Assembly (NCBI GenBank): GCA_017590115.1 | Contig: JAGGNK010013003.1 | Span: 3,530,431-3,594,430 of the forward strand | DNA from: Montifringilla adamsi | Lineage: Eukaryota > Chordata > Aves > Passeriformes > Passeridae | DNA: 64,000 nt | Direction: 5' to 3' | Shown here: one piece after another, positions 25,801-37,487 of the stretch | How positions within the stretch are numbered: the first letter of the stretch is position 1 | How the letters are laid out: each line of letters starts with the position of its first letter | The notes under the pieces: model-generated | What the model was told of the DNA's origin: nothing | Seen by the model: only the letters and a program-made list of their open reading frames with translations | Databases searched by the model: none | Program-made: the position numbers and the translations under genes

Positions 25801-27797
25801 CTTAAGTGCTCTGTATTTATTTTAAACACACAGAGCTAAACTTGTCCCTAAAAGGTTGCTCTGAAGGAAAAAAAAAAAAAAATCGAAACAGATCTCCTGA
25901 AGGAAGTATCCAAATTAACACTTCTGGCCTAATGAAGAGAAACAGATCCTTCCAGACAGGTTGGGTCAAACCTGAGCCATTGCTAGGCTCATCTGTGGGA
26001 AGAGCCAAGGGATGCTCTGCACGTCATTCCCCTGTGCCCAGTGATTAAGCTCCTGAAGAGACAGCGGGATGGATCCAGTGGGGGGGATATTAAAATTTCT
26101 GGTAAAAAGTGACCAAGTTTGGAAATGAGACCCTCTGCACACGTTGTTGGCAGTGCAGGACTAACTCACAGCCTCCCCAGGAGCTGATCACCCTCAGCAA
26201 AACCCCACAGACCCCAAAATCACAGAGCAGCTCTGCATGACAGAAAAAGTTCCAAGTGTGGCTGCCAGTTCTCATCACCATGGGAATTCTGCCTGCTTTA
26301 TTTGGGTGGCACAAAGTCAATTTAAGCATAGTACATTTTATTAAAGCAATTGATGTATTCAGTGTGAAACAAGCTGATTTTCAGGCACACACACCTCCCT
26401 GTCTTTGGGTCTAGGTTATAAATGCAAGCTGCAGCACTGAGTACAAACGGAGAATAACTGCTCAATTTAATTTTAGGCTTTAATTTGATTCATTAACTTG
26501 GTGACACCTTGGGTGAGGAAAGGTATTTGGTACCCAGGAAGTGGAGGAGGAACATTTTTAGCATGAGGAGAAGTAAAGAAGTCATTCAGTCCTCTGGGAA
26601 AGAGAGGGAGAGGGAAAATGAGAGCAGCAGGTAATTTATTGCTGGTTTAACAAGAAGCTGTAAGCTGAGAGGAGGGGATAAGAATTATAAAGTGCTGTAA
26701 AAACAACATCTCTATCGAGGCCCTGATGTTCAGTGTCCAGAGTTATGAGTTGCACTTCCCTGGCTTGTTTCTTGCTGCTCCTATTTCAGACATGAAGAAG
26801 GACCTGGGAGCTCTAAAAGCTTGTCCCTTTTATTCACCTCTGCGAATTGCTCCCATAAAAAATATTACCTTTCCTGACAAGTCCTGCCTCCAGAACGTCC
26901 TCAGAGCCTGGCTACTCCCAGCACAGCAGAGCAGAGCTCAGGGCTTGGTCCTGCAGGCCACAGGCAGGATCAGGGAGGGGGTGGCCCGTGGGCTTGGCAC
27001 ACATATTTAAAAAGGAAGTGGTAAATCCCATGGAGATGTTGCTTTACACTGCACAAAACTTCATTTTTTCCTGGAAGCTGCAACTTCCCACGGGCCTTGT
27101 CTTATGGATCCACTAAAGGCAGCTGGGCATGGGGCAGGGATCCTGGAGATCCTGCCTCCTAAAGGTCACTGCCTCCTATTCCCTGAAAGAGCCTTGGGAC
27201 TCCAGACACCCCCACTCCTCTTCCCAGTCTCCGATTTGAAGTGTTCTGGGGCTCTTTTGTCCAACTTCAGATCTGAACAAGAACACCCCCACCCATCCTT
27301 AAGAAAATGAAGATGTTAGGGAATTAAATTCTTAGCTGTCACAAATGTCCTCTGATACCTTTGGGGACACAATGGTCCTGATTCTCATTCACATGAGGGA
27401 CTGTTTATGCTGCTGCACTAAAAGAAATTGCTATCTAGGCTTTGCTGTAAATCCAAATTAGGCCCCTAATGCTGCTGCTGGGGAGAGGATTAAATTTATC
27501 ACAAGCAATTCGTATGTAATATTTCATATTCCCCAAGCAAATCCTTCCAGAGCAGAATGAAAGCCCATTCATTGTGTATGTAATCCAAATGGAAGGACTC
27601 TTTTTCTTCATGTTAGACAAAATATTAAACAAAAAAATGGACTCCTTTACAACTTTCCAGTATTGATAGATGTTTTAGAATTTATTTTCATGCCAAAAGA
27701 TGCCAAAAGAAAACAAACAAAAACTAGTAAAAATAATTACCAAGGCTTACCATGGATCCAGAGCCTGATTTACTCACTAGAGTGAGAAATGACCCTG
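22807..27797. other. Intergenic, nothing firm recognised
   Basis: Unique-looking sequence. The stretch 23154-23400 shows a loosely repeated word (TGAAATT..TCTGT/TTATCT) that may be a decayed repeat. Around 24880-25160 the DNA is GC-richer and gives overlapping frames of up to 195 codons on the - strand, without any recognisable protein. Confidence 0.45.
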
Positions 27798-27914
27798 AAA
27801 TTGGCTCACCTGGTCAGAGCAGGGTGCTAATAATGCCAAGATTGTGAGTTCAATCCCATATGGGCCATTCACTTAAGAGTTGGACTTGAAGACCCTTCTG
27901 TGTCCCTTCCAACG
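27798..27914 (+). mobile_element. tRNA-Ile-derived SINE with CR1 tail (TguSINE1-like), 3' truncated
   Basis: The left part (27801-27869) is a decayed tRNA-Ile. It has an A-box-like TGGCTCACCTGG at 27802-27813, an anticodon loop CTAATAA with AAT at 27829-27831, and a B-box-like AGTTCAATCCC at 27847-27857. The right part, from about 27870 (TTAAGAGTTGGACTTGAAGA, later GTCCCTTCCAAC), matches the end of avian CR1 elements. The terminal octamer repeats are missing. SINEs of exactly this tRNA-Ile plus CR1 structure are known from songbird genomes, where CR1 enzymes mobilise them. The A box carries a mismatch, so this copy is probably silent. Confidence 0.88.
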
Positions 27915-27973
27915 TGCTCTTCACCAAGCCCTCAGCCCCTCTGTCCCTGTGCAGAGCTCACAGACCAGCCTGA

Positions 27974-28028
27974 CTCCCTCCCTCTCTCCCTCCCTTTTTT
28001 TCTCCCTCCCTCCCTTCCTCCCTCCTCT
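27974..28028. repeat. Pyrimidine-rich (TCCC/CTCC) tract
   Basis: About 55 bp made almost only of C and T (CTCCCTCCCTCTCTCCC, then a T run, then CTCCCTCCCTCCC). Polypurine/polypyrimidine simple DNA just 3' of the SINE. Confidence 0.9.
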
Positions 28029-28904
28029 TGCATGTAAGCAAGTCAAAATAACTTCTCAGCAGTCCAATTGCATTCCGCTGCTTCATATTTATTCATGCTG
28101 ACTTCTGAACCAGACACAATAAATATGCCCACCTTAAGCTCTGAATCCCCTCTCCTAGGATGCACAGCACATGGTAATCAATAAATATGCAGAACCTGCT
28201 GCTTCCACTACCAGAGGCTTGGAAAATCCACATTCACTTCTTCCAATTCCTACTTCAGTCCTACTTTGGTTCAGCTCAATTTTAGAACACCCAGGTTATT
28301 GGGAGGGAGGTATTCTAGAAGGCTCTACTTCAAAAAAGATAGTCTAAATCTTCTTTATCTTTCTTCTGGGTTTGATTCTGAACATAAAAAAGTCAAAGCA
28401 AATGCTGCCAGAGGTGGTTAAAAGCATCTCTGAGGGTCAAGGGTGAAAAGTACACTCCAGAACCTAGTCCATGCTTCAGTTTTGGAAAACCATATTGAGG
28501 GCAGTAGTTCAAAGAGCTCCTTAGCTATCTTCTTAGGAAAAAAAAAAATCAGAAAGCAAAACCCAAACAAACAGCAAACAAAACACATAGGCAGGAAAGG
28601 AAAAACCCACCAGAAGAATTTCTTCTTTTCAAAAACTGACACTGCAATCACAGAGGTGTTCCCAACCACGCTGCTGGATTTATGCTCTGGAAATACTGAG
28701 CAGTTTAGCTGGTTTCACCCCCAAGCTGAGAGAAAAATCAGACTCAAGCCTAGTACTGGGAGTCACACAGCTAAAGGCAGTGAGAGAAGCACTGTTATTT
28801 GTCCCTGAAGAATTAGGAGCTAAGAAATTCTCCACCTGTTTCAGGTAGGCTGCACCCAGCCTCTGCCAGAGCTTCAGTGGGTATCAGAGCCATACGTGTG
28901 TTAG

Positions 28905-28958
28905 AAACTAATTTATGTCATCAAATTAATTTATATCATCAAACTAATTTATATCATC
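28905..28958. repeat. 18-bp x 3 tandem repeat
   Basis: Three 18-bp units: AAACTAATTTATGTCATC, AAATTAATTTATATCATC and AAACTAATTTATATCATC. Confidence 0.95.
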
Positions 28959-29872
28959 AGGGTAAGAGGCACCGGTGCTTTGACAAACACTTCATCTTCT
29001 GTTCTTGCAGAAGCCAATTTTGGGATAAGGCAAAAGCATTTATATCTAGTCCAAGGGGCTTTTAGTTTAAAGTTCTGGTCACTGGAAAGATCTAAAGATC
29101 TGTGGGGTTTCATTCATTTATAGCATCATGGTTTCCTCTAAAAGCCAAGGAAGAGAGCAAGTGCTGGGTGTGGGAGCTTTCAGAAATGTCAAAGGAGGTT
29201 CCATTTTCAGAAAGAATTATCTTTACAAATGCCTAGCAGAGAACAAGGTGAGCAAAATGAGAACCCTGCTTCAAACGTGAATTACAGATTCCTTGATCAT
29301 TTTTATCTGCCCATTCATCCATTCCCTCCCCAGGGAGTTTTGTACTGCAATATGAGCCCTAAGATGTGTCAGGAATACCAGGTGGCAGCATTAATATGCT
29401 CCCCTATCACCAAACCAGCTGCAGGAGCTTGGAGGGAGCAAAGTTTTCAGCCTTTCTGTGTGCAGAACAGTGCTCAGCCACAGAGATTCAAACCTGAGGA
29501 ATTCACATGCAGACAATCCTGCCCCACACAGCTTCTTCAGCACAGAGTAATCAGCCCATGCATAATTGTTAATGGTGCTGCTAAAACTTTCATGGTGTTG
29601 TTTGCCAGATGAGGACAGCTCGTTCATCCCACTGCTCACAGCTCCCACTGCCAACACTGCCAGGGGCAATGCTGACAAGAAAATGAAGGGAAGGCACATC
29701 CCACCCCCAAAACCTCCTTGATCTCAGGTCTTTGCCAAAGCTGTTTGGTACTTCCAAGTCAAGAGGTGCTTTCTGCAACAAACTTGGAGAGATTGTCTCA
29801 AACGCTGAAATAAAGGCTGTTTGCTGAGTCTCACCATCTTTATGCTCCTGGCAGCCCCAGCACTGTGTAAAT

Positions 29873-29983
29873 AAGCAGGGGCCATGCCCAAAGGGTAAAT
29901 GGCACTGCCTTGGTCCCACTAAATTCTCTTTTCATCCCCCATGCTGCTGCTTGGGAATATAGGCCATGACAGGGGGAGGTGTT
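29873..29983 (+). repeat. Dispersed repeat, copy A (~110 bp, unidentified family)
   Basis: Closely matches 33360-33473 in the same orientation. Shared words include CCACTAAATTCTCTTTTCAT and GCTTGGGAATAT, and the flanks are unrelated. I do not recognise the family; a fragment of a retroviral LTR is one possibility. Confidence 0.85.
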
Positions 29984-31482
29984 AATGCTGATATCCAGGG
30001 TATAGAGCTTGGGCTTCCCTCCCAGCGTTACTTATTTAGATTTAACAGGTAACTCCACCCATCGGGCTGGATTCTCCTCCCAGCCAGAGGAGGGGAGCCA
30101 AGGCACATGTTCATCCTCGTAAATTTCAAGCCTGTTACCTTACTTCTGAATCTGCTACTGATAGAGGCAGTGCTAGCAAGGTACCAGGTGTGCCCCACGC
30201 TTGCAGCCCATCTGGTGAGAAGGAACATGGAAACCAGGCTGGCAGAAGGAAGGGGCAGAACCTTCTGATCTCCCTGCTCCTGTTTCTGTTCCTCCTCTTC
30301 CTCCTCTGGTCCTGTTCCCCATATACCTCCTCTGCCACTGAAACCTTCACAGACCTTCAGAAATATTGTATGTAAAAGTCACATAACATTATAAAAATGT
30401 GATAAAGTTTATCTGTATAATTTTGATATTAATGATACAAAATTTATTTAGATATAATTTTATATAATATTTATATACTTTAAAAAAAAAAAAAGTGGGA
30501 GGCAGGATGGAGAACTTGATGTTTTCTGTTTGCCCTCTACAGCTGGTCACTCTCATGCTCCGTTGAGGAGGACCTGGAGGTAGAATTTCCTTACTCAGCT
30601 TCTTCCCTGCCTCCATGCAGCCTCTCTGCTAGGCACAGTAATGGGAACCTATGGAAATGGGCATCCAGCAGCTTGGGGGCACAGACCTAAGGGCACTTCT
30701 TCAACCCCAGGAAGAAGTTTTTCTATTACTTCAACAGAAAACCAAAGCTGTTTAAGAGCTTCGGTCCAAATTGACAGCATTAAAAACTGGGGAAAGCCAC
30801 CTCAGCAAGCCTTTGCCTTTCTTTATGGTTGGCATCCTAGAGCTCTGCTTTGCCATGAAAAGTTTTCTAATTCCCTGCCTCCATCCAGAGCAGGGTCTGT
30901 TCCATCCATACCTGCAGTGCTCCTTGCAACAAGAAGCCTTCATCTCACGTGGGGACTGAACAATTAGTGGCTGCCTACAGAGCACCAAAACCTAGCCCCG
31001 GTAATGAAATGAAAGTGAAAATGGTAATTAAGCTTTCCTGACAAGAAAAAAGGCAGACTCGAAGGAACTGAACGTAAAAAGAAAATAACAAAAGCTCTGT
31101 CAAAATGTACTACGCTATTTTTAGCTTTTCTTTATTTTCTGGGGACAATAACTTTGCATTAATTTAGTGTCTTCCATATATTGATCAATTAAGGGTTCCT
31201 CTACCAGCCAGAAATATTATTGTCATCCTGAAGATGTGAAGAGTGCTGTCTTGGCCAGAGAATACCTCCTGAACCAGGGACAGAGACCAGTTTTTGAAAA
31301 TTCCACATCCTGAAGTTCCCTCACCATGGTGTCCCTCCCTTTCTTCCAACCCTATTCAAAGAAATATTAAATTTCAAGACAATAAACTCAAACAGTTTTA
31401 ATGCAATAACCTCCCAGAATTATTACCAGGGGAAAGGAAAGACAGGGGACCTTCCTGGATTTCCATTATCATACAGTCAACA

Positions 31483-31525
31483 GAATCATAGAATTGTTTA
31501 GGGTGAAAAAGACTCTGAATGCTTC
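31483..31525 (-). mobile_element. Short CR1 3'-end fragment
   Basis: AATCATAGAATTGTTTAGGG followed by AAAAAGACTCTGA resembles the reverse complement of a CR1 3' end (CATAGAAT octamer, then GGTTTGGGTTGGAA-like sequence). It is short and diverged. Confidence 0.5.
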
Positions 31526-31706
31526 TTTGGCCTGCTCTGTAGGTGGGTGATGTGTTGCAGAAGGAGGATGAAGCAGGGATGTGGGGAGGCATGGAGGGAA
31601 CAAATTCCTGCTGTCCAAGGCCAGGAGATCCTGCTCTGGTGTCTGCAGCTCTGAGAGCCAGGGAGGTCTCACCTCCTCTTCTGTCCTCCAGCTCCCACAC
31701 GGAGAA
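31526..31706. other. Spacer between two CR1 pieces
   Basis: No feature recognised. It may be unique DNA between two independent CR1 ends, or a degraded CR1 interior. Confidence 0.4.
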
Positions 31707-31785
31707 ATCATAGAACCACTGTAAAAGATGGTCTGGGCTGGAAGGGACCATAAAGAGCATGTGGTTCCACCCCCCTGCCATGCTC
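31707..31785 (-). mobile_element. CR1 LINE 3' fragment
   Basis: Starts ATCATAGAACCACTGTAAAA and continues GGTCTGGGCTGGAAGGGACC, then GTGGTTCCACCCCCCTGCCA. This is the reverse complement of the CR1 3' terminus and 3' UTR. It is 5' truncated, as most CR1 copies are. Confidence 0.85.
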
Positions 31786-33359
31786 CCTCCTATTTCATGA
31801 TTTGTTACTGATCCTGTAGGCCTGTCCTGGGTGCCAGCTCAATGTTACTCTACCATCCAAGGCCCCAGATCTTGCTCCTCTGTGCCACAGTGGTCAATCC
31901 AAACTTCTGTAGAATGGCTCCATGTGGACAATCTCGCAAATGAATTAAGGAGAAAGGGAAACAGTGCAAGGGAAGAGTTGTGGGGGTTCACCTGCCGTGC
32001 CTCCAATGCCATTAGTAGCTGGAAGGTGAGGTGTTGAGGAAGGAATAGTGCACAAGAGTCAGCTCTGTGGGCTGGTTTAAAACCCAGCTGAGAAATTAAA
32101 CCCACTCAAGGCTGCTCCCCTTCCCCCCCACCTCTTCTGATAATGGAGGAACACTAGGTTGGAACCCAAACTTACTGAAAAATCACAATAACCACAAGAA
32201 TATTCATAAAAGAGTGCAGAAAAGAGAGAGAGATTTTTACCCACAAAAGGTGGGTATTCACCACCAAACAAATAAAAACACTTTCTGTAGTGTGTGGTAT
32301 AGAATAGACAGGGCTAAAAGCTCCACCCCCTTGTCTCTGTACCCAGGACACTGTCAAAAAACCAGAGGGATAACACGTTGCATTTAATAGTAGCTTTCCA
32401 ATGGCTAGAAATGAATATTTTAAAGGAAGAGTGGGGATACTCACAGGAATGATTTCACGATTATTTTGAACAACACCAGAGCTCTCTCTTTTTGTCAGGG
32501 ATTGTCTGTTATTTGCACAGTGCCTAAAGCTGCTTCTCTCCTCTGGCCTGAGCCATTATGGTAATAATGAGAAGAACAACAGCAGCGCCGTGCTCTGTGT
32601 GTTAATGGCCCTGTGCCGAGGTGAGAGCGGGTTACAGAGTGCTGGCAAAGATGAAGAGGAAAAAAACAACAAGGTTTGGATATGACAGGAACGCTTAATG
32701 ATAACTGCATAAACAGTGGGGAGCTGACAGGCCAAAACTTTGGTGGAGAAGCAAAATCCTGCTGCAGGGATACATTAGAAAGACAACAAATGCGGCACAC
32801 AGTGATAGAACTGTTGGGAAAAGAGACTGTCATAAGGAGAATTTGTATTTTTCCCCATTTCTTTTTTTTTTTCTTTCATTTTCAAGAAGAAGGTGGAGAA
32901 CAAAACATCCTTTCTCTGAGAAAGGAAGAAGAGGGTTTTTATTTTTATTTTTTTATCGGTGCCACAAGAAATAGGCTGTGAATGTGAAATTCTTCAGGAC
33001 AAAGATGATCAGCAGACTGTGGGGTTGTGTGAGCAGGCCATACTAATAAAACTGAATCATTCAGGACACACTGCACTGGAAATAAAAGAGAAGCTGTAGG
33101 ATCACAAGTAAATTAAATTAAAATTAAAGCCAACCTGTAAGATGGGATGTTTAATTCTGCACTGTTCAGGAGGTGTATACCAGAATCCCACATAAAAGAA
33201 AGGTTTTGATAAAAGGCAGGATGCTGCTTACCCCTGGTCTTTCCTTTGCCTTTTGAAGAACCTGTCCCATGGGGCACACAGGATTGTAAGAAAAAATGGG
33301 CAAGTCTGAACAATTTTAGCAGATGCAAAGATGTTCATAAAGGCAAGAGGACAATAACT

Positions 33360-33473
33360 AAGCAGGAGCCATGCCCAGAAGGCAAATGGCAGTGCCCTAG
33401 CCCCACTAAATTCTCTTTTCATCCTTCATGCTGTTGCTTGGGAATATGTCAAAGCCATGATAAGGGGAAGTGT
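33360..33473 (+). repeat. Dispersed repeat, copy B (~110 bp, unidentified family)
   Basis: Second copy of the element at 29873-29983, same strand, about 3.5 kb away. By eye the two are roughly 85% alike, with a 3-bp insertion after GGGAATAT here. Confidence 0.85.
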
Positions 33474-34101
33474 CTGGAATTTTGTGCTGGGGAGTCAAAA
33501 CACTTTTTGATTTTATGAGGGATCTCTGTAGAGGGACCTTATTTACTATATTTCCAAAAAAACACAGACTGAGTAAAACTCCCTGTTTTCCAGAATCCTC
33601 CCAAGAACATTGCTTTATGATGTTCTGTTGATTTTTCTCTGACATATCCCACTTGCCCTTGTGTTTACTGCTTCCACCCCACAATACAGCAAACCTCTTT
33701 TGCCCCTTCCATTCTTCTGGGATGGGTCCAGTTCATGCAATCAGGATACTTTCCCTGGCATATTTATTGCCTAAAAAAAAAAAAGAGTACGTTGCCTCTT
33801 CATACTCAATTGAAATAGCTAATCTATTCGATTACTAATCAAATAGACTATTAATAAAATCGGAATATTTATCTATTTGACCCCTCTGTGAGGTGACTCC
33901 CATCAGCCCCACCCAGTCACAGCACCCTCTCCAGCTCTCCTGGCTGCTCCTGTCAGTCAGCAGCTCTTGCTCCAGGCACATACCTGGGGCAGATGCTGCT
34001 GGAGGCAATGCCAGACAGGTCCTGCAGCTAAGTACAAACCCTGCTGTCTTAGTGGAAAGCATGCAAAATGCATTCTTTGGAGATGGTTTTATTCCAGATT
34101 C

Positions 34102-34136
34102 TTTTTTTTTTGTGTGTGTGTGTGTGTGTGTGTGTG
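34102..34136. repeat. (TG)n microsatellite after a T run
   Basis: A T run at 34102-34111 followed by about 13 TG units. Likely length-polymorphic. Confidence 0.95.
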
Positions 34137-34586
34137 AATAGCTTTGCAAACCCCCTTAATACAAAAATCCAACAGTGTATGTCTAAAAAAAATGAGTGTG
34201 AAGGGAAGAGCTTTATGAGGCTAATAGCTTTCCCTCATTTCTCCTCCAAGTCACTCCAGAGGGTAGGAGGACCAGGAGCTGGAAAAGAGCTGGAAGAACC
34301 TTCCTAGGCTGGTACTGAGGGACCCAAGCCAAACCCACCTTGGTGCACCTGGAAGGTCATTCAGAGCAAGTTTTGGGCTGACAGCAGTTGCCATCCCCAT
34401 GCCTGCAGGGCCCAAAGAGACATCCTGAGCCCTGTTCACTGGACCACCACACAGAGGTGGACATGGCCAGATCTCTAACGTGGCCCCTGGGGAGCAGAAG
34501 GCATCCCCTGATCTTCCAGTCAGTACAACTCAGATGTTTAAATATTAATTCTTTTTATTCTGGTGTCCCTCTTACTTTTAAACAAA

Positions 34587-34647
34587 GTTGTTTTTGTTTT
34601 TTTGGGGTTTTTTTGGGGGGGGGTTTTTTGTTTGGTTTGTTTTTTTG
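34587..34647. repeat. T/G-rich low-complexity tract with G9 run
   Basis: Alternating T and G runs, including nine consecutive G at 34615-34623. Confidence 0.85.
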
Positions 34648-37256
34648 CATGGGGTTAATCACCTCCCGAAGTGCTGAAGACTCTGCTGTCCCTTGACCCT
34701 CAGCCACAAGCTGGGGACCAAGAGAACTGAAAGACTGAGACCCCCAAAGAGCAAATGTTAGAAAGAACTAGTTTGGAAATAAATAGACTGAAAAATCTTT
34801 ATTGCTAAACACAGCATATGAAGTAAAAATAAAAGAGGAACACAAATGGGGTGGGAAAATTTTCGAGTACTCAGAAAATGTCTTTTCTGCCTACTGAAAT
34901 GTTTCAACAGATACATTTGGCCCGGCCTGTCTTTGCATACTGAGACAACTCAGAAAATACTTCCTGACATGGATAAGACTCCCCCCAATGCTCCTTATTT
35001 AGTATCTTCTTTATAACCAGATTTATAACAGCAGTCCCATGAAGATAACCCTTAATGTGATGATTAGGGCAGATTTATTAGTCAAGCCTAGCCCATCTTC
35101 TCCCCTTTTGCCAGTAATTTGGTGGCATACAGAGCTGAGATTGATGGTCTGCTTAAGCATGCAGCTAGTACGAGTCTCAATTACTGAAATGAGCTATTGA
35201 GGAAAGTTTAAGAAGCCTCCCCATGCTCCTCATCATCTCCTAAACAGTCAAAGCTCTCTCACCAAGAGAAAGAGCTGGCCCTTCCTCGTCTCCCTTTAGG
35301 TAGTGCCATCAGATTGCAGCTGCCCAGTCAGGTTCCCCTTAGAGATAACAGCCCATTACAAATTTACAGTGTGCCAGGGAGCTTCCAGCTCAGCATGGCA
35401 CAAATTAATAGCATCTCACATCACCAGCAGGAAACAGTTGTTCCTTGGAGTTCTTCTTGCCAGGGCACAAGCAGACCAGTCATGACAAAAGGCAGATGGG
35501 CAGGTCAGGAGCAAAACTTCCACTGCCCACAGCAGCTCCAGGTTTCTCCACAGCTCTGATGGGACTGTGACTAGAAACCTCTAAGAAATGCACAGAGGGT
35601 GCTGTAGGCTGCTGCAGGGGCTGGGAAAGCTCTGTTGTTTCCTCCTTGCAGCTGTGTGAAGAGCTGAGGGCTGCCAACATCTCTGTCTGGCCAGGGCACT
35701 TCTCCTGGCAGAATTCTGGGAAGAGCAAGCAGCTGTACCCCGAGGAGTGATTGACAAACTCTGTCATCCATTGCAGCTGAGATGCTGGCCAGTGCTGCTG
35801 GCTGTAGTGGTTAGTCCTTCACCTTTTGAATGGACTGTGAAAAAGTGCAATAAAAAGTACATTGTTGTCCCCCAAAAAAGAAGCTTTTCTCGTCTCACAC
35901 ATCAAAGCTGCTGCTTTGCAACTCGACCGTGTTTGCTGTGGCATCCTTTCTCTTTTCTGAGACTCCTCAGAGGCTCGTTCTGAAAATCTGGCAAGAACAA
36001 TAACTGATCTCACCAGGGTTGCATAGTTTGTCTCTCTCCTTCTGTGTTATTGTAGATAATTAGGCAAAACTTAAAACAATGAGGTTGTGTGGTATTGACA
36101 AGGGATCTTTGAAGGTTTTTTCTCCACCTGGCCTTTTTCCCCCCAGTTGAACATAATTTTGAGTACAAAGAGGCTTGAAACACTCCTCATCACATGTGAA
36201 GGCGATTTTAAAGATTCCTGCAACAGCAGGTTCCTGCAATCCCAAGAGGCGTCTTGCAAAGCTTTTTCTCACCCAGTCCTGGTGGAGTGGAGGACCTGCC
36301 CCTTGAAAAGCAAATGAGCACCAGCTCCCTGAAGTGGGGAAACACCCAAGAAGACATGGAGAGGCCACAAACAGAAGTATGGACACACATGTCCCTTGCT
36401 GGAGCCAGCCTTGGGGGGAAGGAGGGCAGCTGAGCAGTTGAGACTTGGCCACTGCTCACCACGGTGTCTCACTGCTGGGGACAGTGACACTGCTGTCCCA
36501 CCACGGGCCCTGGGCGTGGAGGGCAGGGCTGGCAGTGTGAGCCAAGCAGGGCTGCAGCTCCAGTTTTCAATGCAGGCTCTTCAGCTGTTACCAGCACACG
36601 AGGGGTTTACCAGCAGGAAACAAACACGTCCGATCTTACGTAACTGGTCCTGGGGGTGCTGCCAAGCAAGCACAGCTTAAAATCAATCAGGCAGCAGCAT
36701 CAAATACTCAGTGCTTGGCTGAGTGCTTCCACTTGCCCCTGCTCAGCATCCATGTCAGCTGGGACAGACACAGGACCTGTGGGAAGGGTGAGGGAGACAA
36801 AGGAGCAGCTCTGGCACAGCCTCCCCTGCTTGGCCAGGGCTGTCCTGATTCCAGGGAACAGCTGGACCCTCGACTCAGCTTTCAGCTCAACTTCACCCAG
36901 CACTGGGGACAAGTCTGTAGCTCTGACAAACTGCTGTCTCTGTGGTTACAGTGCTCTAGCTGCTGCTTCTCTGATCATTTCTTGCTGGGCCCAAATACAG
37001 GGTCAGCTGGGAGCCACAGCTCTGTGTCCCAGTGGAAACCATCTCCCAGCCTGGAGCGGGTTGGTGCCAGCCTCCTGCAGTCTGCTCAGGGGCCAGATTA
37101 ATTCCTGGAGTAATGCCTTTACCTCTGATGTCCATGGGCAGCTTCTCAGAGAATGTTCATGAGATGCTTCTCAGCTGGACCTGAGGCTCCTCTGAAGCCT
37201 CTCCATACATGTGCTGTCACATACAAAGCTCTGAAGAAATCTGCCCTAAAAGAAGT

Positions 37257-37487
37257 GAGATTCTGATTAGGTATAAGGAATAAATTTTTGATGGTGAAAG
37301 TGCTGAACCACTGGAAGACGTTGCTCAGAGAGGTGATAAATGCCCCATCTCTGAAAACTTTGGAGGTCAGGTTGGATGGAGCTCTGAGCAACCTGGACTA
37401 GTGGAAGATGTCTCTGCTTACTGCAGGGGTTGGACTAGATGGCCTTTATGGGTCCCTTCAGAGACCAGCTATTCTGTGATTCTTTGA
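37257..37487 (+). mobile_element. CR1 LINE 3' region, 5' truncated
   Basis: Matches the avian CR1 3' region over about 230 bp: ATTAGGTATAAGGAATAAAT, then CAGGTTGGATGGAGCTCTGA and GCAACCTGGACTAGTGGAAG, then GGGGTTGGACTAGATGGCCT. It ends in the octamer-like ATTCTGTGATTCTTTG at 37471-37486. No intact coding sequence remains. Confidence 0.92.

Larger units (their letters stand above)
28029..31480. other. Intergenic between SINE and CR1
   Basis: No gene recognised. It contains an 18-bp minisatellite (28905), one copy of a dispersed repeat (29873), and an AT-rich stretch at about 30375-30495. Bases 28030-28130 and 30990-31200 are unique, AT-rich and free of repeats, so they are candidates for conserved non-coding DNA; nothing in one sequence alone proves it. 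Confidence 0.45.
31786..37256. other. Intergenic, repeats only
   Basis: No gene recognised. Holds the second dispersed repeat copy (33360), a 25-bp near-palindrome (33823-33847), a (TG)n microsatellite (34111) and a T/G-rich tract with a G9 run (34587-34647). Frames of up to 168 codons near 36.4-37.1 kb show no recognisable protein. Confidence 0.5.

Noticed and set aside
27801..27869. Functional tRNA-Ile gene
   Set aside because: The stems are broken by substitutions, the A box is imperfect and a CR1 tail follows directly, so it is the head of a SINE.
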